Below, piece after piece: positions 44,114 through 56,819 of a stretch of 64,000 bases of DNA. The first letter of the stretch is position 1. Each line of letters opens with the position of its first letter. The position numbers were made by a program, and so were the translations under genes. This DNA comes from Nageia nagi (Eukaryota > Pinophyta). The DNA is taken from NCBI GenBank assembly GCA_050084985.1, contig JBITNC010000001.1, positions 69,564,001 through 69,628,000 of the forward strand. The letters run 5' to 3'. The notes beneath the pieces were generated by a model. The model worked only from the letters and a program-made list of their open reading frames with translations, had not been told where the DNA came from and did no database searches.

Positions 44114-45503
44114 TTGTAATCAAATTATACCAGTTCATTGGGAAAAGCAATAAAAAGGTGTGATAATTCTTTAACACTGTGTTTAATTGTGAGTCTCTAC
44201 TGGAAGAGGGGGCCCACTCCTACTGGTAGAGGTATCTTATTTATTTCATGTCAATTTCCAATTTTTTGCAAAGTATTCGATAACAGCTTAGTGTGTGTGT
44301 TTTCTCCATTTCCTTCAGTTTAATGCAACTTTATCTTTCTAGTTTAAGTCCTGCAAGTCTGAATTTAGCATTATTGTATGATTGAAATTTGAATTTTCCA
44401 AGTAGAACAAGGGATAAAACAGAGTCCTCAACTGCATATAGCCTTGTACACCAATTCAGGATTGATAAAATTAAATGATGAATTGATGCCTCATCAAATA
44501 TCTTATGATTCCTTGCATGCTTGACCTATTTCCACTATATGCACAATCTTTGGTAGTGTGTTAGACCCCATGTGAGCTCAACCCATCATTCTCCAAGGTA
44601 AAAAGGGGATTTTTGTCCACATCTAAGCAAGAGAATCTTGGGCACATTTATGTGATTTGTATTTTTGACATTATTTCAAGTTATTTTATAGGTTTTTGGA
44701 TCTTGTACAAGCACATCAAATCATATCCGTTTGGTAATTTCTAATTCGCTTATGCATGGTTGCATTTTAATATTTCTAGGCTAGTCTTTTATAAACTAAG
44801 TCTAGATTAGTTTAGTTTGTTTAAATCATTAGAAAATCATTTTATATATATTTTTAGTCTATGTTAGTTTGCATCTTAGGCATTGACCTATTTTTGAGTG
44901 CCTTGTTAACTTGAGGCTTTTGGGGGTTTACAAGCAAATAAGTCCATTTTGCTTGGCTCTAGGGTCTCAAGGACCTAGAGCTTGAAAACTCTTAAAAATA
45001 TTTATTTTGCAGGTCATTTGGCATTTTGGGAGCTTCATAAAGGTTAAATATTTAACCCTACACTCCATTTCATCTTGTTACCAATTTTCCATATCATTAG
45101 CAAGAAATATTTTAGATATTACAAGTGGGTATTCAAATACCCTTGGGTTTCTCACATTTTGTGTGTGTGAGCTTGAGTGGTGGGGGTCTTTGGGTACTCT
45201 ACAAAGTGTGATCATATTGGTACCTCCATTGGTCCAAGAATTACAACATTGGATGAGTTTTCTATCTCTTTTCCTTATTTTTGGGTGTTGTAGTTGAGCC
45301 TTTCTTCTAGCATTTTTAGATAGTTTTATGCATTGAATTAGAATGAGTTTTTCAGGGAACCTTCTTAACATGTTCATGATAAAACCCTAAAAATATGGAG
45401 TTGAGAAACTTAGCAAAATGCTAGCTGGTTTTGTGCAAATCAATCATTAGAGTCCAACTAGTTACTACTTAACTGGCTTCCAGACCATTGGTTAGGGTTT
45501 TAA
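44114..45503. other. No gene recognised
   Basis: Mixed AT-rich sequence with short frames only. A short inverted pair, CTCTACTGGAAG and CTACTGGTAGAGG, lies at 44194-44234. Confidence 0.4.
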
Positions 45504-46078
45504 TGTTTAGATCTTAAAGGAACAAGCTTACAAGACTAAATTCCTAATTACAAAAGATCATATGAAGACTATATCAAATCCTTAAGCATTAAAAATATAC
45601 ACTCAAAGTAGCATTCACACAATATGATACAATTATAAAGTAGTTTCTCTAACCATGGGAGTATATCCACTAATCTAAGGTCTTATTCTTAAAGAACACT
45701 ATCTTATAAAAACTCTTTCTCACTTCTCCTACAACTTAAATAAGAGCATAACTTTGCTACAAACTTAAATGAGTAATCTCAAGGAGAGGGCATTTTATTT
45801 ATATGCCAAAATCCTCCCTTGGATCACCCTTTTAACCATTGTACAATGTCATGACATGCATCACCCTTTTACCCAAGGGACATGCTCATGAGATGGAGTG
45901 TAGGACAAGTTACATTGTCATATTTACAAATACTTAAAAAGTTATCTAGGGATAATTTTAAGTATTAGTAAATTTATATTATCATATTCACTAAATACTT
46001 AATGTATATAGGAATATCCTTAAGTATTAAGTGAATTACATTAAGAGACCTTGCAATAATGCATTATACATTCCAACA
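45504..46078 (-). repeat. C-family LTR (copy C2)
   Basis: It starts TGTTTAGATCTTAAAGGAAC and ends CATTCCAACA, and parallels the two other C LTRs (GTATATCCACTAA, TTGGATCACCCTTTTA, ACATGC, TTACCCAAGG). It is about 575 bp, with insertions relative to the other two. The minus-strand TATA region is at about 45794-45803. C-family 3' UTR follows on the right, so this is a 3' LTR. Confidence 0.75.
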
Positions 46079-46850
46079 CTTCCCTGTAATGCATTATTAG
46101 CGGGTAGAGCAAAGAATGAGAGAAAAAAGAGAGAGTAAGAGAGAGTTATCCTTCATAAAGATACAATCAAAGGTGAGAACATTTACATCTTTGAGGAATA
46201 AATAATATCTTAGATTGAGACTCACTACTTTACCATTTGGCAAAATGGTTTACAATACAATCTTTAACCGTAACTGGTTTCACTATATAAAGTTGTCATT
46301 CAACAACAAGTGGAAATGATGAGCCTTTATGAGCCTGCCCATTTGAAGTAGGTGACATAGAATCTCAAGGAGAAACCTATAAGCTACAAGTAGGTCAAAA
46401 ACAAGATCAATTAGATGCATTATAAATCAATTAATACCATCCATAAATTGATAAATGGTGCACTATAAGTCATCATGAAGATGCCAAGCCAATACTTATA
46501 GTCACTTGCTATATAAAAAAAAACATGTTGATCAACATTAGACAATAGAGCATAAGCACATATAAGTTCCTCACATATGGATAGATAACAGTACTAAAAA
46601 GCACATACTGGTTTCTCACATATGGATAAATAAAATAGTGGTAGTAGAAGCCATTATATGCTTAAAAATATACAACTAGTTCCTCACATGAAGCAAACTA
46701 ACAACAAAGGCATACTTAAAGAATCAACATTATATAGCCAAAAAATCCTCCTAGGGATGAAGTTTTCATCATAGGTATAAATTCAATAAGAATTCTTATT
46801 TAAATAATGAACCTATACATTTTTTGTAAAGAGGTCCTCTTGGGGTTGGT
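46079..46850 (-). other. C-family 3' untranslated region (copy C2)
   Basis: It follows the order of 9310-9689 and then 17059-17480 without a break, including AATGGTGCACTATAAGTCATC at about 46449. It is therefore an uninterrupted version of the site where G1 landed in the other copy. No coding part follows, so C2 is a truncated end piece. Confidence 0.7.
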
Positions 46851-46984
46851 AACAAAATTCATTGGACTCTTAGGTTTCATTTTTGGATGATATATCATTT
46901 TTTTAAGCACTTAATTTATTTTAAGCATTTTACATTTATTTTTTACAAAAATCATAAACATTGAAAGTGCACACCCTAAATTGA

Positions 46985-47440
46985 ATACATCCACATGTTT
47001 ATTCTATAACATGAATTATTCGAAGAGCCACAATGGGAGGAAAAGGTAGGTTGGATCCTTTAGTCCATCAATCCAAATGGTGTAAATTTTGTACTTCTTA
47101 ATTGCCCCTAAGTCCTTTGTTGGTTTGAATATAACTCCATATGGGTAAACAAACATGTGTGTATTGATACCACATGCCCACACATTCATTTAAGGATTAT
47201 CCTAATAATTTAAGAGGATAACTTGAAATCTAATCAAGATAATAATTTTACCAATCCAACATATGTCACACCCTTGAAAAATAGCTAGTACTTCTACTTG
47301 TGAAAGTATATTGTTGATTAAGGGAAACTAGTTGAGGATTTGTAAGACTTGGGCTTCATGTGGGCATCCAAGTGAAGGCCTAATTTTAAATAATAAAACA
47401 ACCTCAACTCTACCCTCTTTACAACAATGATTATAATAGC
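46985..47440. repeat. Dispersed repeat R1, copy 2 (inverted)
   Basis: The reverse complement of this block matches 21630-22090, as described for copy 1. It lies to the right of the C2 fragment. Both C fragments have the same orientation but the R1 copies are opposite, so R1 is probably independent of C. Confidence 0.7.
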
Positions 47441-47469
47441 TTGAATGATCTTAGGCTAGGATAATGAGT

Positions 47470-47600
47470 AGGAGTAGGAATGAGTGTGTAGGGGGTGGGG
47501 TGGTTGAGGGTGGTGAGGGGCATGTGGAGGTAAAGGGAAGTAGTGGTGTTGGGTTAGGTGGTGCTTTGGATCATGGTGATGTCCTAGGCTCCAAGGTGGT
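47470..47600. other. G-rich, cytosine-poor tract
   Basis: Runs such as TAGGGGGTGGGGTGG, TGAGGGTGGTGAGGGG and TGGGTTAGGTGGTG make this the most G-skewed part of the window. It could fold into G-quadruplexes. No gene is seen. Confidence 0.5.
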
Positions 47601-48279
47601 GATGATAAGTGTAGTCCTAAAATAATTCAATTAATTATTTATGGGGGTTAATTAATGCACTATTGGTCTACTTGTTTCTTATTAACACATATCTGAAATA
47701 TGAAAATAACGCATAACAAAAATATACTTGTGCTTAATTATATTGCATGTTCATTCCATTAAGATAAAACTACACAAAATACAAGCATAACTTCATTCAA
47801 TTGCATGTTGTTGGCATCGTACACTTGGCACATCGTTGATGGCTTAAGATAAGCAATATAACATATACAATAAAGAATGTAATGATGAGTGAATGAAAGA
47901 ATAATCAGATAGCAAGCATAAGATATAACTCATGAATAATATTTGCACATAATAAAGTGATGTAACATATGCTAGAGTCTCTCTAGAGTCCTCGTCATAT
48001 TCATTTTCCCATGACCTCTCCTTTTGAGATGATTCCCTTAGATCCTATGGATTTGTTTTAGGTCATCTTTGATGCCTATATATATGATACAAGTTTACAT
48101 GACTTTGACCTTTTTGACCCCTTGTACATGCCACAAGGGTCCACTAGACATATTACATAGATTTGACATGACTTAGGGTATTATTTAACCCCTTTTACAT
48201 AATACATCATTGAATCTCTAAAATGAATTATTTAATAAATAATAATTCATTTTTAGGCATCTATAGTAAGTTTGTAGGT
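47601..48279. other. No gene recognised
   Basis: AT-rich sequence without coherent frames. A TATA-like CCTATATATATGATAC occurs at about 48076, but nothing downstream supports a promoter. Confidence 0.35.
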
Positions 48280-49755
48280 AAGGATTATTCAGACTTTATT
48301 ATGGAAGAATAGGTGGATCCCAAACCATTAGATGTCATTCTATAGAAGAAGAAGCTCTCCTATGCACAAGTGGTAAGGGGAGCGATCATCTCTCCTTTGG
48401 AGACATACTACAATATGAAATATAAGAGAGGGAAGCTTAAGATCCCCTAAAAAATCATCAAACATACCTTGGCGAAAGGGGCATCAAAATTGATCGATAA
48501 GTATCCTGGGCTAAGATCAAACATCAACACAATTAGAGAATGGGATTTCCAAAAATGCAAGACAATAGGATGTTTTGTTATTGTAGCTCTCCCAAATGAT
48601 TTTTTCCTGATCAAGTTCTACTTGGGGGATGATCTTCAAAAAGTGTTGTATGGAGGTTTGTGGATGTTTATCTAGTGGGCCATGTTTATGAAGAAATGGG
48701 AACTGAATTTTAACCCAAATACACAAAAATTACTTTTACACTGGTTTGGGTGCACCTATTAGGACTTCCACTACAATATTGGCATGATGAAGTTTTGGCA
48801 AGAATTAGTAACTAGATTGGTGATTTGATAACCATAGATAAGGTGACCAAATCCAATTCTTAAATGATCTTTGTACAATTATGTGTGAGTATTTATCCCA
48901 TAATTGATCTTCTTGAATCCATATATTTGCTCTTTATGCTTGGAGAATGGAACCAAATCAGAGAATATGAGAACCCACCATAGATTTGTAAAGTGTGTAA
49001 ACAAAAGGGGCATCCCTCCTTATGGTGCTCGATGAAATAACAAGAGAAGAAAAAGAAATAACAAGCAGGGAAAGGAATAGATAAAGGGAAAACTTCAAAC
49101 CCTTTTGGGATGAATGATGATGTTTCTATCCCCATCCATAACAATTTTTTGAGTATTATAGTAGAGGAACCTTAGGTAGAAGTCCCTAGAAAGGAAAAAT
49201 TGATGTACCAATATGCGATGAAACATCTAGAGGGTTCCCAAACCTTGATTGAGGATATTATGATGGCAATTTTAGAGGAGTAAGCAGAAACTATTGAGGG
49301 TGAACAACTAGAGAAGGAAGAGCCAATAGCTAGTTTGGCTAGGAAGAATCTAGATGAGGTTTTGTTGTTAACAAAAGGTGGAGAAGAAACTCCATAATTG
49401 TTAGCAGGTGTGGAACTTACTTTCTAAGTGGGAGAGATTAGGGTGGTCCTTCCCTTGATAAAAGACCTTGCGATAGAAAGCAAAAGACCTTTGCTAGACC
49501 CAAGGGGTATTGGATCTAGTAATCCTTCTTTGAAGGGGAAGTTTTGGGACAAAATGGTAGATTCAAATTCTTAGAAGGAAGAGAATATTACTACTCTATG
49601 GCATATATGAAATCAAAAGAAGGAGTAATAAGGAAATATGGGGAAGGAACAACTAGGGAGACCTTCTAAAGGAATGGTAAGATATAGGGAGACTAAGGCA
49701 GATATAGTGAAGGGAGCTTAGGGTACCCTCTTTGGGGGTAGGAAGAAATTCCAAA
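48280..49755 (+). pseudogene. L2 ORF1 (DUF4283-like and zinc knuckle)
   Basis: The early frame includes KKKLSYAQVVRGA, then GCFVIVALPNDFFLIKFYLG and LQKVLYGGLWMFI, followed by KKWELNFNPNTQK. This is the pattern of the DUF4283 domain of plant LINE ORF1 proteins. After a shift, the zinc knuckle CKVCKQKGHPSLWC (about 48984-49025) keeps all four CCHC ligands. An acidic, lysine-rich tail runs to 49755 (GRKKFQK and two stops). ORF1 proteins bind the LINE RNA. There are about ten stops, several of them TAG or TAA in place of Gln or Trp. Confidence 0.75.
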
Positions 49756-49759
49756 AATA

Positions 49760-50990
49760 ATGAGAATCCTAACATGGAATGCTAGGGGGATCTGTGCTCC
49801 CAAAAGACACATAAGTTTTTATTCTTTGAAAAAAGATCTAAAATTGAAGATTATTTTAATTCATAAAACTAAAATTACTAAAGGAAAGGCCCAATCTATA
49901 AAAAAATGTGCTCTAGAGGGATGCAAATTTAGTTTGATTCATACTAAGGGGAAGCTGAGAGGTTTGATGTGCCTATGGGATGGTCATAAGTTTAAAGGTA
50001 GATTTATTATTTCTAACTCTACCTTATGTTCTATTCTCTTTATGTCCTTGGTTTCAAAATAAGTCTTTATTATCATAAATGTTTATGTCCCTATGACTAG
50101 TGCGAGGAGGAAGATTTTATGGGCCAGCTTGAAACAAATGCAAGGGGAATTTTTGAGGATCAGTTGGATTCTCATCGAAGAATTTAATTCATTGCTATAC
50201 CCTTTAGATAAAATGGGAGGGATGGAAGGTTTTACAAACATTATGAAATATTTTGTGCCCTTTATGAATGAGAATAATGAGATGGATATGGAACTCTTAA
50301 ATTATTGATAAATATGTGGAGAGTATCATATTTAGGAGAGGTTATAGAGTACTTATCTCTTAGGATTGTATCACTAAATTTTGGGATTCTACTCTAACAA
50401 GTTATCTAAAATTAGGATCTAATCACAACCTGTTACTTTGGGAGACCAATGATAAGAAGAGGTTGTTTAATGCTCCTTTTCACTTTGAAAATATATGGTT
50501 AACACATGATAATTTGGAAGGAAATATTAGAAATTGGTGGAAGTAATTTTTTTCTAGGTCATCACTCACTCAAAAATACTAAGAAACTATGCCTAATTAA
50601 AAAGAACCTAAAGGAGTGGATAAAGAAACCTTTGGCTTTTTGGCCACTAGGAAAGCCAATCTTCAAAACTAGATGAGTACCTTGGAATAACATATTTAGA
50701 ATCATGGTTGTATGGAGGAGGTCAAAGTTGAAGAAAAGAGGGTCTTGAGGCAATGGCATACAACTCTAGAATAGAAGGAAATCATGTTGAAGCAAAAATC
50801 TAGAATTATTTGGTTAAAAGAGGGAGATAAGAATACTAAGTTATTCCATGTTTTCACCTTTATACACATAAGCCATAACTCAATTAAGGAAATTCACTAT
50901 ACTAATGGAGCCACTATGAAGTATTTATCAAATATTTCAAAAGAAAGAGTTTCCTTCTTCTTTGATCTGTTAGGGTGATATTTAGATTCC
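49760..50990 (+). pseudogene. L2 ORF2 endonuclease domain
   Basis: It starts MRILTWNARGICAPKRH, the typical LINE AP-endonuclease N-terminus, at the first ATG after ORF1. KKCALEGCKFSLIHTKGKLR and GLMCLWDG follow. The later GDFN motif has decayed to EEFNSLL. Text SRIIWLKEGDKNTKLFHVF (about 50800) marks the junction to RT. One long stretch (49760-50062) is open for 100 codons; the remainder is broken. Confidence 0.8.
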
Positions 50991-52230
50991 AATCAATATG
51001 CGATGGAAACTCTTCTTCAAAATATTCCAAAGCTATTGAAGGATCAAAACAACACCTTTCTCAATAGCAAACTAGGTGAGAAGGAGATACATGAGGTAGT
51101 TTGTGAAATGGGTAGCTGTAAAGTGACTGGCTTGAATGGATTTTAGTGGTATTTCTTTGAAATGTTCTAGGACATTCTAGGAAGGATGTGGTGGAGGTGA
51201 TATAGTCTTTTCAATCCTAAAAAAAATGCCTAAATATGTGAATTTCATATTCATTACTTTGATTCCCAAGGCAATGGGGGCTAATTCGTTAAGTAAGTAT
51301 CAACCTATCAATCTTTGCAACTTCCTTTACAAAATTATGTCAAAGGTTTTGGTGAACTACTTGAAAGCTATTCTACCAACCATAATCAGTCCCAATCAAG
51401 GGGGGTTTGTCCAAGGTTGCTAGATCCTTGATGATATCATTACAATTCATGAAGTTTTCCATTCACTAGCAAAGTCAAGGAAGAAAGGTATGTTTCTTAA
51501 GTTAGATGTTAGTAAGGCATATGAGAGGGTGGATTGGTCCTTCCTTCTTAAATTCATGGATTTATTTTAGTTTAAGGAGGATTGGATTTCCTTGATTGAG
51601 TTCTACATCTCCTTGGTGTCCTTATTGATGCTGGTGAATGGAGCGAAGGTGGGCTACTTTCCAAGTAAAAGTGGGCTCAAATAAGGTGATCCCTTATACC
51701 CTTTTCTCTTCATTATTTTGGTAGAGGCTCTTGGGAGAAGCATGATGGAGGCCACCTGATGCAGATGGATTGATGGCATAAAGCTTGTAGATGATGTACC
51801 TCTTGTATTGTGATCTCTTCCAGATCCTCTATACCTTAAGCTAAGGTCATTAAGAAAATATTAAACATTTATGAAGGGGAAGCTAGCCAGAAGATAAATT
51901 TTGAGAAAAGTAAAGTTATTCAATTACAATATCAGATTGATGTTACAATAAAGAGTGGCTATAATATTTGAATGTGCTATTGAGGAGCTCCCTAGAACAT
52001 ACTTAGGAAGGTCATTCTTTAAGGGCTACATGAAAGAAGCCTTATGGGATTCAGTTATTGAATGCTTTTCATGGAAGTTGGCTAGTCAGAAAGGAGCCTT
52101 GCTAAGTCAAGAAGGGAAGTTGCAAGTAATAAAGTCAATCCTTTAGAGCTTACTAGTGTACTTTATGTCTATTTTTAAAATTCTAGTTATAGTTCGAAAG
52201 AAAATAATCAAAATCTAAAGGGATTTCCTA
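50991..52230 (+). pseudogene. L2 ORF2 reverse transcriptase
   Basis: Ordered RT words are visible: FIFITLIPKAMGANSLSKY, QPINLCNFLYKIMSKVL, ISPNQGGFVQGC, MFLKLDVSKAYERVDWSFLL, LVNGAKVGYF, GDPLYPFLF and KLVDDVPLVL (catalytic box LVDD). Then come ELPRTYLGRSFFKG and GKLQVIKSIL. Compared with the usual FADD or YADD box the first residues differ, and at least eight stops occur. Confidence 0.85.
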
Positions 52231-53429
52231 TGAAAAAGTATGAAGGAGAAGAAGAGAATGGCATTAGTGGCTTGGAAGAAAGTTTGTCATCCTTTTGCCT
52301 AGGGGTCCTAGGCATTAAGAAGATTAAGATAATGAACCTAGCTCTCCTTGGAAATATGGGATGGAAAATAATGATGAGTGAAGATAAACCTTGGGTGAAT
52401 ATCATTAACTCAAAATACATCCAAAATTATTCCTTTCTAGATGATGAGAATCCAAAAGTTAGATCCCTCTTTTGGAATGGTTTATAAAACATGAGAGATC
52501 TACTTTAAAATAATAGATCTTGGATTATTATAGATGGTAATCAGGTTAAATTTTAGGATCACTAGATTATGGAGGGCCCACTTAAGGAATAAAAGAATTT
52601 GGCCCCTTTGATTAGAAGTATGACTAGAAAGGATGGGGAACTAGTGGCCAACTTCCTAAGGAGGGAGTGAGAAAAGTTTAGAGAATGTTGGAGCTCGATA
52701 ATCCTTCGAAGCCTTAGGAGGAAGCTCTAGCATCGATTAATAAAATATTGAAAGCTTATGTTATCCCTATTGGAAAGGAGTATTCTTTTATTTGGTGGAA
52801 AGAAAAACATGGTAGGTACTTAGTCAGGTCTAGCAATCAAGGTGGCAACATAGAGGGTCGATCTTGGGGTGTGGAGAAGAAGGTCTAGATCAAACTAGCC
52901 AAAGTAGCTTTCTTTGCTTAGGTGGCTAGTTTGAACAAAATTATCATCTTAAATAATCTAAGAAAGAGGGGATTTAAGTGTGTTAATAAATTTGTTCTTT
53001 GCAAAAAGGAGGAAGAATTAGTTGATCATCTGCTAATTCATTATGAGTTCACCAAGAAGTATTTTGGTATGTTTTTCAACAATTTAAGATAGAATGTGAT
53101 TTACCCTAGATTGTTAAGGATATGGTAATTTAATAGGAAAGCCCCTTTATTAGCACTAAATTGCATAAATTATGGGAGCTAAGCCTGGTCACTTTTGGTG
53201 GGGAATGTGGAAAGAGCAAAATCATAGGGTTTTTTAGGAAATATACTCTAATGCTAGTTGAGTATCCTAAAGAATCTCAAAATTCATCTTGGAGAATCTA
53301 TCTATCATAAAATTCAAAGTGGTATGGAATTACCTAGGGATGCTCCAATCCTATTAAACTGGGGGTTGGAAAGGAGAACGAAGCTTAGGGAGAAACATCC
53401 TTGTATGATATTTTGTTAGAAATTCCCTC
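52231..53429 (+). pseudogene. L2 ORF2 RT C-terminal and zinc-finger-like region
   Basis: The translation contains LGVLGIKKIKIMNLALLGN, WKIMMSEDKPWVNIINSKY and, near 52800, WWKEKHGRYLVRSSNQGG. It ends NNLRKRGFKCVNKFVLCKK and EEELVDHLLIHYEF, the zf-RVT pattern. Many stops are present. Confidence 0.7.
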
Positions 53430-54055
53430 TTATCGAGTGGTTGGTGTTAGGATTTTAAGAGTTTATATAAGCAAGAGCATTCACAATTCTTATTGTCCTT
53501 GGCAAAGAGAAACAATAATTAAGCATACTATTGAAATCAAACATCCATGAACATCAATCACACAAGAGAAACACAAGAGATAACATGGCTCACCCAGTGT
53601 AGGCTACATCCACGAAGAAGCTTTCAACCCTTTTGCATTCAAATCCTCCAAGCAATACATCAGCAGCATAACCTTGCTACAACCTTCACTTTGGAGTTAC
53701 AACAAAGCTTCACTACAATCTCTCTCTCAACAATTATAATCAACCCGACAAATGCTGTCAAATTACAGTCATACACACATATTCCAACTACATACATGCC
53801 TCAACTCAAGCCTCTTATTTATAGGTACAAACTAACCCAACTTAAACCCAAGTTGGATCAGGAAGGTCGTTAGGTAACCCCCAACCCTTCTACAACTGCT
53901 GAACAGGTGTCATGGCTCCTTGGCAACTGAAAATTGGTTTGAAATGAGAAAGAAACTGCCTGCAGACCGGTTGGCTTTATAAACAAAACTATCCTTCAGA
54001 TTTACTGGTATCTTAGCCGGTTGGCCGGCTGGCCGGTTCTGTCTTAGTCTCCATT
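53430..54055. other. Insertion of unknown type in L2
   Basis: This segment separates the zf-RVT part from the RNase H part of L2 and does not translate as LINE. It contains CCTCTTATTTATAGG (a TATA element in reverse) and GGCTACATCCACGAAGAAGC. Such text resembles minus-strand LTRs such as those of the C family, though I could not align them. Near its right end the word CCGGTTGGC repeats (53981, 54017) next to CCGGCTGGCCGG. Edges are approximate. Confidence 0.5.
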
Positions 54056-54430
54056 TTTCTTAATATTGATGGATCCTTGAAAGGTAATCTTGGTTCGATA
54101 GGAGTTGCAGGAGTGATAAGAGACCATCTAGGGAGGGTTAAGCTATTAGTCATTGAACCTTTAGGGCATCAAATGAGTCACTTTATGGAGGCTAGATCAA
54201 TGTTCATCAATCTATCCATGATAAGCAAATTTACCTATGCTAACTGGGTCATCATAGGGGACTATATGAATATTATCAACATGTTGAAAGGTAATTCAAT
54301 ATTAAGTTAGGAAATTAGCAATATTATGGAAGATATAAGGCATATCATCGATAGTGTGGATCATATCAATATACTCCATGATTACCAAGAGGCTAATCGC
54401 CTAGAAGATTAGTTAACAGATGAAGCAGTG
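54056..54430 (+). pseudogene. L2 ORF2 RNase H domain
   Basis: It reads LNIDGSLKGNLGSIGVAGVI, RDHLGRVKLLV and HFMEARSMFINLSMI, then WVIIGDYMNIINMLKG. This is the plant LINE RNase H pattern with D (NIDGS), E (MEAR) and a third acidic residue (GDYMN). Four or more stops follow. Confidence 0.75.
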
Positions 54431-54600
54431 ATCTAGGAGGAAAGGAAAGTTTGGGAAATAGATTTTCCAAATTAGTTTGAACTACTTGCTAAGAAGGACA
54501 TGTTGATTGGTATAATGTAACCTCAAAGGATTTGGTCTAGTTGAGTTCTGCATTGCCCACAATAGTAGGTTCCTTGAAAGAGCAAATGGTGTTGGGAATG

Positions 54601-55599
54601 CATTCATTTTGGTTTTCTACTCAATCTCTAAGTTATAGGCTAGCTCCTATCTATTATTAAGGTTAAAAGTAATAAGAAAGAGATAAAAGGTATAGAGTTA
54701 CAGGAAAGAGATTAACAAATTGAACTAAAACTAAAACAAGCACTTCATAGCCCAAGCATTACAACATAGGCATCAATCCATAACCAAGATTAAGAATAGC
54801 AAGCTATCTTACCCTTGGGGTCTCGTAATCATAATACATAGCCACAACTTAAGACATCAACTCATACATAACATTTACAAAAGTAATAAACAACCACTTA
54901 TTGCAAAAGGGTAAAGCATTATCTATTTGCATTATCATATATGAAAGTATCTTACAAACCTTGGCAAATTTGCTAGAATTTTCGACCTCTTTGATTTTTA
55001 ACAGTTTACCATTTATACATTTACATGCCTTGCTGGGTTGTTGTCTATCATTAATATACAAAATTACTTATCTTGATTGAAATAAGTAAAGAAAAGTATT
55101 TACAATAAATTTTACAACTATGTTAGATTAAATAGTGAATAAGTACCAACAGTATGACTATCTGGGAATTTGAATTTTTTAAAAAATCATATTCATTAAG
55201 CTGCAATCCTCTTAACATGTCATTGACTACTCTTTCTTTAGCCCTGTAGTTGATTGAAGATGGTATTGTAGCTTATTGAAGAAGTACTCATCTATAGTCT
55301 GATAGATATGATCTAGCACTATGTTTTATTAGTAACTATCTACTTTTCTACAATCATTAACAATCCATACTATAGTTTTAAATGAATAGAGTAATAGAGG
55401 GTTATGAATAATATATTAACCTAGTTTGAGAAGAAACTAACATTGTTATATGGAATTGAGTCAAATTCGACACATTAATAGGGCCCTGGAGGTCAAACAC
55501 TTAAGATCAAGTGGACCCAGGTGTTACTTCTTATCCATTACTCTTACCTTAGTCTGGTAGGTCTTATTTCTTTTTTTTAGGTTCTATTGATGATCTGGC
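54601..55599. other. No gene recognised; possible 3' end of G2
   Basis: AT-rich sequence with no coherent frame. The segment starting TGTTGGGAATGCATTC at 54592 could be an LTR end, but I found no partner in the window. Confidence 0.35.
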
Positions 55600-55870
55600 T
55601 CTTCTTAGTACCTACTAAATTTAGCCAAAAGTTCTAACATCATCACTCAAAATTTGAGATCTTGAATTATCACTCACCATTATTTATTTCATGACCTGCT
55701 AATTTTAGCCAAAAGTTATGACATCATCATTCAAAATTGATGGGTTCTATTTGGGATTTTCTTGAATCATCACTTGCCATTAATTTTTCCAAGAGCCACT
55801 GATTTTAGCCAAAAGTTCTGACATCATCACTCAAAATCAATAAGCTCTATTTACTTCTGGGCACCTCCTA
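55600..55870. repeat. Imperfect tandem repeats, 84-100 bp
   Basis: TTTTAGCCAAAAGTTCTGACATCATCACTCAAAAT recurs around 55620, 55704 and 55804, together with GAATTATCACTCACCATTA-like text. Three copies are seen, downstream of the G2 coding part. Confidence 0.75.
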
Positions 55871-55945
55871 CTAATTACTTGGACATAACTTGGACTTATA
55901 TTGGCAAAAACTCTCAGATCATGTATTTTCAAAACTCCCAAACAC

Positions 55946-56102
55946 TATATTTACAACAACTCCTATACATTATATTTACAACTCTCAAAAATTGTATTTA
56001 CAACTCCCAGAAATTGTATTTACAACTCTTAGATGTTGTATTTACAACTCATAAACACTATATTTACAACTCCTAGATACTGTATTTACAACTCCCAGAC
56101 AC
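55946..56102. repeat. Tandem array of ~22-bp unit
   Basis: TATATTTACAACTCC and TGTATTTACAACTCCCAGA repeat seven times with 22-25 base steps. A 60-codon open frame over it is a by-product. Confidence 0.85.
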
Positions 56103-56819
56103 TTCCTTAGAGTCTTCTCTTCTTATACATAATTCTTTTATAGATATAGTTCCCATCCCATTTGATTATTAATATGACTTAAGGTTAATCCCTAGGAATT
56201 ATTACAACACTTGATCGACTTTGACTAGAAATTTACAAGGCAAACATATCAAAGATAAGGACCCATATATATAATAGCCAGATTATACATACAATAGCCA
56301 GATCTTAATAACACCTGGAATTCTTTAGTCTTAGGACTAATAGAAGACTCAAATTTAATTTTAAAAGGAAGAGAGTTTGAATAGAAAGAATTTTCTAAAA
56401 AGAATGAAAGAATAAAAGAATGATAGTATGTTACCCCAACCTAGAGTGCAATTATAAAAGAATAGAATCTTCTAGCAGCTCTTGGGGTCTCTACCTACTG
56501 AAGAATAGAACCCATTACTTACTGCTTCTAGTAGCCTATTAAGATGTAGATTTGGTAGGGGTCTTAGGTGGTGGAGTCAACTCTGTTAGAAGGAAGGGGT
56601 GCGTCTTTTTATTCAAATATTTAAGGTCCTGATAGTTAACTTATGATAGAACAAGGGATGCTTAAATATTTATAGTATCTACTTTAAAACTTGTTAGAAG
56701 ATTCTATAGCCTCCTAGTGTGCAGGAACCTTGTGATTGCTTCTTGAGTAAGGTTATTTATTTATTGTAAATATGAGATTTACTTCTCAAAAAAAGACTGC
56801 TTAAGAAATTGAATGGTAT
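56103..56819. other. No gene recognised
   Basis: AT-rich spacer. A short repeat, ATATAATAGCCAGAT and ACAATAGCCAGAT, lies at 56270-56307. Confidence 0.35.

Larger units (their letters stand above)
48280..54600 (+). mobile_element. LINE L2, near full length but decayed
   Basis: It has ORF1 (about 48280-49755) followed by ORF2 (49760 to about 54430) with endonuclease, RT, zinc-finger-like and RNase H domains, the layout of plant L1-clade LINEs. The ends are approximate: I found no target-site duplication or clear poly(A). A segment at about 53430-54055 has no LINE counterpart. Confidence 0.75.

Noticed and set aside
43711-44177. Minus-strand frames rich in Ser, Leu and Gly
   Set aside because: They are direct translations of the 24-bp tandem repeat, not a gene.
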